NCBI RefSeq assembly: GCF_910589235.1
Contig: NC_060963.1
Location: 7,207,001 to 7,271,000 of the forward strand
Length of the DNA: 64,000 nucleotides
Source of the DNA: Vespa crabro
Lineage: Eukaryota; Arthropoda; Insecta; Hymenoptera; Vespidae
Direction: 5' to 3'
A program made the position numbers and the translations under genes. A model generated the notes under the pieces. That model was given only the letters and a program-made list of their open reading frames with translations. It did not search any database and was not told the DNA's origin. This document shows positions 1 through 11,705 of this stretch, piece by piece (the first letter of the stretch is position 1; the number at the start of each line of letters is the position of its first letter).

Positions 1-179
1 GAATCGAAGTGCTGAGCACACGTCATGGTTATATTTTCATAGAACTATGTGCAATCAGAGTAAAAAAGAAAATAAAAGATAAAATTTTATCGGATGAGTA
101 AACTTCGAAAACAGTAAATGAAAGGAAAGCTCTCGAAGAGTTTTCGAAGAAAGGAACGTGAAGAGAGTCATGCTCAAAC

Positions 180-2644
180 CTGAGTGTGGGAGTAGAACAT
201 AGAGAAGTTGCTGACGATGACGGGAACCGGAAGTGCGATAGCAAGAACGCCGGTCAAGGCGCACAGTCCGCCTATGAACATCCCTGGAAAGGTTTTCGGC
301 GTCATGTCGCCGTAACCGACGGTCGTCATGGTGACTAGAGCCCACCAAAGTCCTCGTGGTATACTGTCAAAGTCGTTGTTGGGATTTTCCTGAAAAGAGC
401 AGCCTACTGGAATTCTTGATATCATTCAACGCGGTCGTTTACGGAGAAAAGGAAATATTAACAAAAGAGGAGGGAAAAGAAAAAAATATAAAAAAAAAGA
501 AAAAACAAGTCTGGTATAAAAGAATAGAAATTTAAATTAGAATTTATAAGCTTAACGAAGGAAACTATTTTAAGTTGTGTGTATTGAACGTAAACGTAAA
601 CCAACAAAACTGAAATATTTTCGTATTGGTTTAGACATATGTAATATTATGTGTAATACACGGCTACGTCTATGGATAGAAGATGTTTTGAGTTTTGGTA
701 AAGTGAGTTTCCCTATTCATCAGGGAAAAAAAGTTTTTCTTTTCACCGAAAACGAAAGAGTACGGCCTTTAACTTTAATTGGAATGATGCTTGCTATTTA
801 ACGAATTGGTTCAATGATTCATGCGTAGATGTTCGTTCGAACGCAAGTAATGAAGGTACGTAATAAACTTGACCATTCGAGCACATATCTTATAGTGTGT
901 TGAGAAAGAAGAAAAGAAAGAAAGAATACAGGCGTATCTTCAAGGTGGGCTCCTTTTTTCACGAACGCGGCTTCTTTTCATGATTCATGTTCTTATGAAT
1001 TTTTCAGAGAAAAGTCAAGCCCATTTTCTTTGTCACTCCCTTTGACGTTATGAGGAAAGCCTTCATTTTAGACGGTCCGTTTGATATCTCGATCCTTTGT
1101 TCGATGTAAAGATAAAATCTTTCATCGTCTTAATTAATATCCTTATTTTCGAGGAAAATCATCCTTCTTCTTATGACAGGAATTAAATAAATTGTTTAAT
1201 TGTTTTTAGGTACTTACTTGAAGTCGTTCGGCATAAAAAATAAGACTAGCGAAGAGAACTATGCCCAAAGCAAGGAAGAAAACCAACAATGCGAGCTCTT
1301 TCGCGGATGCTTTGAAAGTATGTATGAGGATTCTCAAGCCAGGTGAATGTCTGGTCAATTTAAAGAGTCGAAGTACTCTTGCTATCGAGAGGACCTCAAG
1401 ATACAGGCTAGACTCCGTCAAGAATTCCGTGTAGAAGCTGAACGTTGCCGCTAAATCGATCGCATTCACCGGCGACACAGCGAATCGCTTTAGGCTTGGA
1501 CTGACCTACAATAGAATCCTTTCCTTTCGTCTTCCCTCGAGATAAATTTTACGTAGGAATTTGAAGTATAGTAAATCGTTCGAAATTTCAAAGACTTCCT
1601 TTCATATCAAATTCAAATAAGATATTCATACTTACCAAGCATCGAAGTGTTATCTCGAATGTGAACCAAGCATTACAAGCGTGTTCAATGTAATAAAATG
1701 CTCTATGTGGTCGACCGATTTCATTCTCGTAATGTTGAGTGAATTCTACGGAGTAGTTAGAAGGAGAATCATCCGTTCTAATTTGTGGTAGATTACTAGG
1801 ATGGCTCTTTAAGCAAAAGCAGAGAACCGAGAGACAGATGAAGAAGATCGAAATGCAGGCGATGCACTTTGCCGACCTCGACGAGTAAGGCTCGTCGAAG
1901 AGAGCCCAGATTCTCGGACGTAATCGCTGCCACTTTGTCAATGTTCCACGATTATATTCCTCCTCGTAACCAAAGAGACGAGAAATTTCCTCGTCGCTAA
2001 GCTTTTCGCCTTCAATGTCTAATTTATCCAATATGGCCAATGTTGCTTGTGTATCTCTATGAATACTGTAAGTACTCCAGCAGCAAGGTTCAACCTTTAA
2101 AAAATTAACTTGACATTTTAATAGATTTTTATTAATGTAATAATTGTGTTACTTTTGTAAACTTGGTAATTTTAAAAAACGAAAGAATTATCGAGTTCGA
2201 AACTTTGAAACTACGTGACCAAAGATAATGCTCTTGAAAATAAGTACGTCTATTCAAATAATTTGTTTTCATTTTATACCCTTTGAGAACTCGTTGATTA
2301 TCTAGGATTGAAATAGATTTCAACTTGTTAAAGTTTTTCAAACTAACCTGATTCGAATCAAGACCCCAGAAATCAAGTTCTTCTTCAAAAAGAGGACCGC
2401 AAACATCCGTGGGATAGTGCAGCTTGCCTGTACGATAGTAATTGAGAACCTGTGCGAAGACACCGGGATGCCTGTCGTAGAAATATTCGTTCAATATCGG
2501 ATCGTAATTTACCGATGCCTCGGTGAGTCGTGACAATCTCGTCGCCGGTATTTTCTTCAAGGTCGCTTTATACGTCTCGTGACGTATTCCACCGACGTTA
2601 AGTATCACCCGGTCGTTCCATCTTTCATCATCCACTTTCCTCAT
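180..2644 (-). CDS. Shaw: Shaw-type (Kv3) voltage-gated potassium channel, C-terminal exon(s) missing
   Basis: Pore-forming subunit of a delayed-rectifier K+ channel in the neuronal plasma membrane. Four exons read on the minus strand: 2644-2348, 2094-1636, 1505-1218 and 389-180; all joins are phase 0 with GT-AG ends. Exon 1 holds the T1/BTB tetramerisation domain (starts ILNVGGIRHETYKATLKK; ends GLDSNQ). Exon 2 runs from VEPCCW through S1 (CIACISIFFICLSVLCFCL) into S2. Exon 3 has S3, S4 (RVLRLFKLTRHSPGLRIL) and S5. Exon 4 has the pore helix, the selectivity filter TTVGYGDM and S6 with the PVP bend. It ends YSHTQ at a donor, where Shaw proteins continue into a cytoplasmic tail, so the last exon lies left of base 1. 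The start at 2644 begins a normal T1 domain. The gene is divergent from the scaffold gene at 7198. Family assignment is very secure; which insect Shaw paralogue it is, is not. Confidence 0.93.
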
Positions 2645-4258
2645 CCTCTCACTTGAATTTTCTTCGATCGCATGGCACGCAATTCACGATGATAAAGAAA
2701 GTTATGCGAAAGCGAGCAAGTAAGGCAAGAAAAACATTTTTCCGTCAAGATGAGGAATGACCGAACTTTTTTTCTCCCAGCGATTCTCTGCCGTTCTTGA
2801 ATTTCTACGAATATTTTACGCGACGCTTTGCATTGCTATGATTGATATTTTTAGTTCTCCAAATTTTTTATCTACCTCTGACATTCGCCTTTCTCTTTCG
2901 AATAGAAGATTTACAATCGAACGATTTCAAATAGCTGAGAATTATCGAGTGATTCATCGATAATGCAAAATGGCTCTTGAAACGTGCGTAATTACCGCTT
3001 TGCTTCTCGTTAATGATCTCTTCCCTCCCTCCTGTCTCTCTCTCTCTCTCTCTCTCTTCCTCTCTTGTTTTGATTCGATCATTAAATGATACGATTACAT
3101 CCTATTTATCGAACGCTTGCAATAGACCGCACGATATACCTGAATTACGTTAGGAGCACGTTCGTCAACACATGTACAATGAAAAGCACCGATTTCCTAC
3201 TCAGCTCCTAACACTGATAAAATTCTACAACGAGACATAGCCACAGGTTGCTTTTTTAATCGTCCACTCGGTCCATTCGATAGCAACTTTACGTCACGAT
3301 CGTTCTTTTTCGAGGATCTTAAGACGATAAACGATGGCATTAACGTACGTGGATTAACACTGAGCTATTTTTCTATCGTTATTTTAGTAATGCGAAAATA
3401 GTACTTTCGAAAATCTCTTGGTGTCGATAACGATGTACTTAATCCAAATCCCTATTTCTCCTGTTTTTTCTTTACTTTTATTTCCTATACCCCCTACGTA
3501 GACACCCCTTTTTCGAGTAAATGATTTTACTTAATCACGTTATTAACCAAAGCGACGGTGCATGTTAATGAGAAGAGCGAGTTTAATTACATGATCGACG
3601 GTATGATTATAACACTGAAACCAGTATAGAAGCGACGTTAATTCTTGAACACATTATCGTTATATTACAAAATGAAATGAATTAAGTTAGAAGTTGAAAG
3701 AGAAAAAGAAAGGTGTACTCTCATTGTCAGTTACCCATGGTTAGTTAAGACTTAAGCAAATTGAAACGCCAAAAGTTTTTGCGGTGATACCGACTCGCAT
3801 AAAACTGAAAATAACTTTACGGTATGTACATCCTACAGGCATAACCCACGTTATTATTATTTGCTATTATATTAAATAAACATTTTCGGTGATAATGAGT
3901 TAATAAAAATCAATAAATGAGATACTTAAAATGTAGAGATTAATATAAAACATATAAATCGATTCATTTCTTAATAATTAATGATTAAAAGTTCACCGTC
4001 ACTTTGGTAATCGTTTAGCTTGTTCACTATGTGCCTCTAGAATTTATACTGAGACGTTTCGGTCCAAAGGTATAGTTCCGTCGGAAGGAGTAAACTACGT
4101 CTCGCGGACGTGGTTAGCAGTTCTATAAATTCAAGCATGTTTATTTGTACGAACAACCACGCATTCCGTCAAACCATCCACACGTTCTCTATATTACTTC
4201 TTTCTTCTTTTTTCCATTAAGGAAACTATTTTAATTTTATATATATATATATTTTTTC

Positions 4259-4261
<3 letters not shown>

Positions 4262-4298
<37 letters not shown>

Positions 4299-4381
4299 GA
4301 GAGAGACAATTGTTCAAAGGAGTCGTCCAACTGAAAATAGAATTTAAAAAGGAGTATATATATATATATATATATATATAT
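4262..4381. repeat. GA and TA microsatellites
   Basis: A (GA)n tract at about 4262-4307 is followed by a (TA)n tract at 4355-4381. These are simple repeats in the Shaw upstream region with no sign of a mobile-element boundary. Confidence 0.9.
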
Positions 4382-5699
4382 TCTTTAGCTTTGCGTCTTA
4401 TTTATACAAACAAGAATTTAAGTCAGCTTTAAGTTAGTTTATATTCCATCGTTTCTAAAGTTAGAAATTCGTGAGATGTTCCTCATAAAATGATATGTAT
4501 TATACATTAACGCTCTTTTTAGCATTTCACGAGGATGAGTGCTATCGAGATATGTATAACAGTTTAACGATAACATCTATCACATTGTAAAAGGAAAAAC
4601 GGTGTCTTCCATTGCAAATAGAATATATTAGTATGTAAACTGAAAGATATTTGAAAATAATCTTTTTGAAATTTCATTTATTCATGAATAGAGTTTTTTT
4701 ATTGATCATAAATAATCTCTTTACTTTTTATCGTAGAATGTTAAATGATATTACAATATACTTGGGAAATATCAATCTTTATAACTTATCGTAGATAAAG
4801 TAAAAAATAATGGGTACGTTAATCGTATCATCATAAATATAATAAAGTAATTATTAATTAATTAAGCTTCTTTGAAAGGATGTTTTATCCTATGTGGAAA
4901 TAAATATCGGTAAAGTAGTTTCTCTAAGTATTCTCAGTTGCATTCGTATAGGGTGCGCCTGTTGTATACAACCATCGTTACTTTTACAAAAATTTTATCT
5001 CCTTTGGTAAAACGAATTAATATTCTTTTATAATTGCATTTGAAAGCATTTAAAAATAAAATTACTCATACATTAAATTTTCGTTAATTTTTAAAAATAT
5101 TTTTCATATAATTTTTGCATTATTTAATTAAATTAAGATTTAAAATTTCACATAGAAAAATTGCAAAGAACATTTTCTAAGAATTGAAAGAATTATTCAA
5201 TCTATTCACCAAAATTATTTTACGATATGCGTTATATTATAAATTCATAGTCCACAGAATATACATTTTTCAGTTGAATGATAAAATACGCTTTCGTCTC
5301 TCGCACCCTTATCGAAGAAACTATTTATATATTATACATCGATAGGAAAGTTATAAGTATAATTAACACAAGGTCATATTGCCTTTAAAAAGCTTTTGTT
5401 AATTTCTAATTGATGTATTTCATTTTGTTCTCTTTCTTTCTCTTTTTTTATCATGTAACATATTATTATAATTTCGCATTTTATTCTAAAAAATATTATA
5501 AGATTCATTAGTTTTTCAAGAGTTGATAAAGCAGAAATTGACACAAAGGAGGTCATTATTTCACTTCTTAAAATGATATCATTTAATCTTCGTTCGATTT
5601 GAAATCATTAAAATCGATTGATCGGATCTCTATGATCTCTAATCATCTCAATGTATTTCTTTCTATTTGATTAACAGTTATGTCGATAAAAAAGATAAG

Positions 5700-5825
5700 T
5701 GAAACGGGTGGAGGGACAGAGGCGCCAAGGAGCGTCGCGGCGCCATCGCTCTGACTCTAACAAGACTGACGACTAGCATCCTTCCAGCTCTTCACAGTAA
5801 TTGCGTACACGTGGCGCAACAAACA
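5700..5825. promoter_or_regulatory. GC/CpG-rich patch, possible Shaw promoter or leader exon
   Basis: A short CpG-rich patch (GGCGCC twice, CGTCGCGGCG) lies in otherwise AT-rich DNA about 3.1 kb upstream of the Shaw start. In insect genomes such patches often mark a promoter or 5' exon. No TATA box or donor site could be assigned, so the role is a guess. Confidence 0.25.
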
Positions 5826-6103
5826 ATAATAAACTTTAGCATCGTTAATGCACGGTAATTTTTTTTTTGCATTATTTCAAAGAACTAACATCTCTTTCAC
5901 ATTCAATAAATTCGAGATACTTTTACCCTTTATCATTGACGATCATTTCTCGATCTTAACAATTAAAATATTTATAGTCTCTTTTCAGATCTGTTAAAGA
6001 TCAAAACATTGAGGATATCAAATTGTGGAAACGTGATGATCATCTTTCAAATTATCAAAATATCCTAGAAGTTGCTCGTTCTCTTAATGCAACTTCGTAA
6101 CTC

Positions 6104-6125
6104 TTAAGTTTGCATAGAGAGAGAA

Positions 6126-6157
<32 letters not shown>

Positions 6158-6355
6158 TGAAGTACGCTTGCCTGCCTTCAGCACTGAGATGAACGAGAGC
6201 GAGAACATGAGAGATAAAGGAGAGTGAGGGGAAAAAGGGGAAGAGAGAGGGAGAGAGGGTTGAAAGGGGGAGATATACTCAGAGGTGAATCCCGCGTAAC
6301 TCATCCCCCACCCTTCTGATTTTCCTGGCGATCCAACCCCACTCTGTAGCCATAT

Positions 6356-6391
<36 letters not shown>

Positions 6392-6940
6392 AGACCGAAC
6401 GAGTTTCACCCTCTCTCAGTCTCTCGTTCTATCGTATCAATTTATATCCACCCTCGACGCAAGCCATCTCAGTCGCACGGTCGAGCGTCGACTCTTCGCA
6501 TCTCTCGTCGGGCGCGGCGCGGCGCGGCGCGTCGCCTCGCCTCGGTCGTGTCCGCGACAGCGTCGTGACGCCGACGACGTCGTCCTTTCTTTCTTTCTTC
6601 TTTCCTTCCTTCCTTCCTTTCTTCTTTCTAACGTGGAAGGAGGATCGGAGAGGAGAAGACACGAAAAAAACGCGAGGATCCTCGAGGAACGACGACGACG
6701 GCGACGACGACGACGACAACGACAACGACGAGGACGACGGCAACGAGGACGACGGCAACGAGGACGACGATGACGAGGACGACAATGACAATGACGATGA
6801 ATGACGACGACGACGTCGGCTTCGCTGCTGGCTGCTGACCGAACCGTGTACTCTTTCTCTCTCTCTCTCTTTTTTCATCTTTGGTCCAGAAAAGACGCTG
6901 TCCTTTTCTCAACTTCTTTCTCTTTCTTTCTTTCTTTCAT

Positions 6941-6979
<39 letters not shown>

Positions 6980-7197
6980 ATTTCTCTCTCTCTCTTTCTC
7001 TCTCTCACTCTCTTTCTCTCTCTCATTTCTCTTTCTCTCTTTACCAAGAATCGAGATAAAGATAGAGAAAGAGAAAGAGAGTGGAATAAAAAAGAGCAGA
7101 TCGATAGGCCGGGTCAGTGTGCGTGAGCGTGTAGAAAAGCGTGCGAGAGAGCGTGAGCTTGCGAGAGGGTGCCGCCGTACCGGGGGTGTGGCCAAGG
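6104..7197 (+). promoter_or_regulatory. Promoter and leader region of the PDZ-PH-PH scaffold gene
   Basis: The kilobase before the scaffold start codon is dominated by simple repeats: GA tracts at 6118-6157 and 6361-6386, a CpG-rich block (GCGCGGCGCGG) at about 6510-6590, TTCC repeats at 6585-6625, a GAC-triplet block at 6690-6805, and CT tracts from 6853 to 7040. GA repeats can bind GAGA-type factors and CpG-rich DNA is usual at promoters. The open frames crossing here encode only low-complexity residues and are not in frame with the gene. Confidence 0.4.
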
Positions 7198-7870
7198 ATG
7201 GTGAAGGCTCCGACGATGGGTCCCACCGGAGGACCCCAGGGCATCAGGAAGATTCATCCCAGTCCGGAGATCGCCATGAATCCTAGGAACCTGCAGGCAG
7301 CCACCACCAATCTCACCCCCACTGCTCTGCGCTCAGAGGCCAACACTCTCGGCGCAACGACGCACGCCTTTCATCCTCAGGTTAGCAAACTCTCTCTCTC
7401 TTTCTCGTTCTTTCTCTCTCTTTTTCTTTCTTTCTATCTTCTTGCATCCTAATATACGTCTTTTGACTTTGTCTCCGGTCTACTCAACGTCGTCTCTTTT
7501 ATTAGCCAACCCTGTCGGAATTCGTGTCTTCTCTCTTCTTTTCTATCTTTTTCTGTTTCTCTTTACTATAAACTGAATACTGACTAGCCAGTAGTAAAGT
7601 ATCGGATCAGTCAGACCGCCGCCAAGGATTTCTACTCATCGTGAAATTTTACGGTCCAATGCATACACGCCACTTCATCGTTCATAAATATATATATACT
7701 TATATATATATATATGCTTCTGTGCCCTCGAATAAACTTCCATTAGTCGTCGATTATACCGTAGCAAGCTTTTATGATAAATTCATTAACGATAAAACGC
7801 TACGATTATCAACAAAGAGATTACATCACTTGGCTTTTCGTTTTCCTTCTGTTGATGGAAAACATTCTGG

Positions 7871-7931
<61 letters not shown>

Positions 7932-10900
7932 ATCTTTTTATGAAAGACTTTTACAGATTATGATTTATAAACAAATTTGGAGGTCAAGAAAGTAGGTTAA
8001 AAGTTATAAGAACAAATCCACACCTTTTATCGATACTTCTAACGAATCACAAGTAGCTCTCTCTCTCTCTCTCTCTCTGTCTCGTATTCATTTTTTTTTC
8101 TTTTTCTTCATCCATCGACGGCATTGAACGTATTCACCACACAAACTTGTCTCTAGCTCGTCTTCTTATATCCGTTCATCTGTCTTCGAATAAGAGCTCG
8201 CGCCCAACTCAAGGGCGTACTCGAAAGCTCGTTTTCTACGATCGAATATGGGTCACTTCTATTGGAAGAAGATCGTTCTATTTTTTCGAGCCTTAACGAT
8301 TTCAAACGTATTTTTACATTGATTTTCGCGACATGAAATGGTAGGAAAGATATGGAAGAAAAAAAAATGAAAGAAGGATTTATCGTCATTCGATTTCAAG
8401 TACTAAACAAGCTAGCAAAGGTCGAGTTCATTCGATTGTAGATGATCGTGTTTTATTGTGAAAGAATGTCAAAGGATCGTGTCGCAAAGATACTATCGAA
8501 GGATGTGCAGTTTAGTAATTGCTTTAATGCGAGATAATCAGTAGATATGTTTGGAGCAATGAGTATTTATAAATCTTAGACATTATCATAGCTAATCCAA
8601 AGAATTATAAAGGAATGCTTCTACTGTGTTATGCTTTTCATGTTTTATCGATAACCTTGTAAAAGACGGACCGTACGGATAACGCTGAAGAGCGATTTGT
8701 CGTGGTAATCAATTGCAATCCGTGAAAATGACTATTACACGATGTTACGTTACCCACAAAGTGTCCGTCGAGTAGGTGTGGCATGATATATACTATGTCC
8801 CTCGTGCGTTATGTATCAAGAGATGACGAGTGTCTTCCTGAATGCACATTGATCCGATCGATCTACAAGCGTTTCGTATACCCCTGACGCCTTTACGATT
8901 TACTACATCTACTCTTTTTCATTTATTTCCTTCACAGAGAAAAACTATACGTTAGATAGAAAAAGTTTCAAAAGATTATTATTTCTTAAGAAAGTTGAAA
9001 TAAAAAAAAGTTTGGCTTAAACGGATTTTTCATTTTTCCGTTAAACTTTTCTCCTTCCTTTCTGAAATCCTCTTTTCTTGAAACAACGAAAAAAGAAATA
9101 AAGAAAGGAAGCATATTCGAGGGTAAATTTATGTGCCTCGAAGGTGTAACATTTAGATCGCAAACCATCCATAGGAAAAGATTGAAGTAGGTTGTCTCGT
9201 AGTAGGTATGTAAAATGCCATCTGGATACGTTCGTACATACATATGTAGATCGATGAGAAAACGGACTTCGAATATGTAGATCCTTCTTGAAGAAGATGC
9301 TTCGAGGGGTTTGATATGCTTTTCTTATCGAACCGTCCTAAACTCAAACTCGAAATATCTTTTGACTTAGGATGCTTTAGATCAAACAGAACGATATTTG
9401 AAACGGTGTTTATCTTTGAGAGGAAGATGATCATCGAACGTCTATGTTTAGTCAAGACAATAGCAATGTCGAGGATAATAGAGCCCAGGAAATTGCAGAA
9501 GTTCGGTATACTACCGGTTGTTATAAGTTCTGATAGCAAAGGCAATTGGAACAGGCTGCGACATACGATTCTATAAACTTTAGTAAATGAGACAGAACGG
9601 CCTTCGTTAATTGGAGTTTAAATCGTTAAGGCATATGTACTCTTAACAAGCATTTAGCAATAATAGGTTTCAAAAAAAATAGGTAAAACTAATTTTTAAC
9701 ATCGAACGAGATCAACTTCGAGATGAACATCGTTGTTCATGAGAATCGGTGAAAATTCGATGATTTTAGGTGGACGTTTCGACGCAGGTTGATCTTCATA
9801 GTGGTGGATCCTTTCATGGTGACTGGGACCGACGAGCTACGCCACTTTATTCGCGAGAAGACATAAAGGAACAATATTGCATAACTAGCAGACAATTAGA
9901 CGCTGTTGAAAAATCGACTGGTGGATTTTTTGGTTGTTTATCAACGAGAGGACCTTCACCATGTAGTTCGACCAGAAGCTCTATTCTTTCAGCTTGCGTT
10001 CGAAGTGTACCAAGCGACGAAAATCTCTGCGATGCCCCTTATCCTCGACATTCTCTACAGATCATGTATCAGCAACCCTATACGAGCTTTTCCAGAGGCC
10101 TTTCTCGTTACCACTTCGAAGATGACATCGAGGTCTTTCGACGGAAACCAAGATCTTTTTGCGCAGTCTCCGATCCTAAAAAGTGAGATTATAAAATTCG
10201 TTATTGTTTTATAAAATATAGCAAACATTAAAATAAAAATATGCTAAAAAATCATTGTGAGAAATGAGGACGTAAAAGATGATAAAAGCACGTTTAAAGC
10301 AGTTAGCTACCTATTTGCAACAAGTACCTAAATCGCTAGGTTATTAGCTATTTAAATATTCCTTTTACCGTTTGGATTAAAATTGTCGTCTCTGGCAGAG
10401 ATGGGTCTACGCTGCATGCTCGAGTACGAATTTACGTTCGATATATATGACGTAATTAGGCCGGACACTCGTGATTACATTATCTCGAAGCATTTGGCTA
10501 CGAATGCAATTACGTTTTACTACGCCACGCGATGCGATGACTATTTTGTGCCGTTCCACGTTTCATTACAGTTGTCAAACGCCACGGATGATCGACCGAT
10601 CGTTTTTATCCTGACACTTTTATCATCGATTCGTTTTTAATTGAATAGTATACTATGAGAAAAAGTTTTGTAAATGAGAACAGTTTGGAACTACAAAAAC
10701 AATGTAAATATTTAAAAAAAAAAAATTAAATTAAATATTGGTAATTAAAAATAATGTTAATTAAAAAGTTACTTTTTGCATGTAAAAAAATATTAATAAA
10801 ATTTCGAAAGATACATGTGGTTGCCTGAAGACGAAGAATCCACCAGGATGGAAGGTCCAAGACCAGTATTACCCCCTGCGCCACCACCACCTTCTTCGCA

Positions 10901-11660
10901 AGGTCCTCAAGCTCCTAAAACGAAACACGTGAGTTTCGCCAGGTCGCATACGCTCACATCTTTCGACGTTCCTAGGAGTAGAAGTCCACCGAGGCCGCAC
11001 AACCCGGAACGCCTTATTGACTCGAAGCCAACGATGCAAAACACCACTCTGTCCTCGAATTTACCCCTTGTCCACTCTTACGCTCCACTCATCCGCGGTA
11101 AGTTTTTCTTTTTTTTACGGTAACTTTAACATTTGAAAAAATCGATAGATACTTTAACATAATAATTATAACACCTAGAGATTGAATCCATGAGAAGTGA
11201 AACATATTGAAAAGCCTTAATAACGGAATGCAAAAGATGTTACTTTGAAGTAATAGTTACTCTATATACTGAAATTCACATAAGCTTACACCTTCTGATA
11301 GATTACCATCCTACGGCAACTTCCTGTAGATGATGAAATTGCCAATATCGTCATACGCGATGGGAATTCCATATTGAGTTTATTAAAGCAACGATAAAGT
11401 ACTGGAAACAGCTTTCTCTAACGCAGTTATTCCATAACGAGCTGCAAGTAATTATCTTACGTTTCAATAATTGACATAATGTTCTGGATTTTTTGAAAAA
11501 AACATTTTCATTAGAATCTTCGTTGCGTAGCTGTTTAATTGGAGTGTATAATAAATGGCAACAGATCTGTGTACTCTAGCGTGACGATAATTAACGAGAG
11601 GACAAAGTTTTTGCTGGAAGAGAGCGGTAATAATCGATTTAGCGGATGAACGTGACTCTC

Positions 11661-11705
<45 letters not shown>

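Larger units (their letters stand above)
2645..6100. other. Intergenic region between divergent Shaw and scaffold genes
   Basis: No coding segment is recognisable. It is AT-rich with short microsatellites. It should hold the promoter and leader of Shaw (reading left) and distal control DNA of the scaffold gene (reading right). The only compositional anomaly is the GC-rich patch near 5.7 kb, listed separately. Confidence 0.6.

Noticed and set aside
6104..7286. Several 80-160 codon frames on both strands before the scaffold gene
   Set aside because: They are translations of GA, CT and GAC repeats (Ser-Leu, Arg-Glu, Asp runs), and none is in frame with the scaffold start at 7198.
10383..10640. 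86-codon plus-strand frame between scaffold exons 2 and 3
   Set aside because: Exons 2 and 3 join in phase without it, no acceptor fits its start, and no family resemblance is seen.
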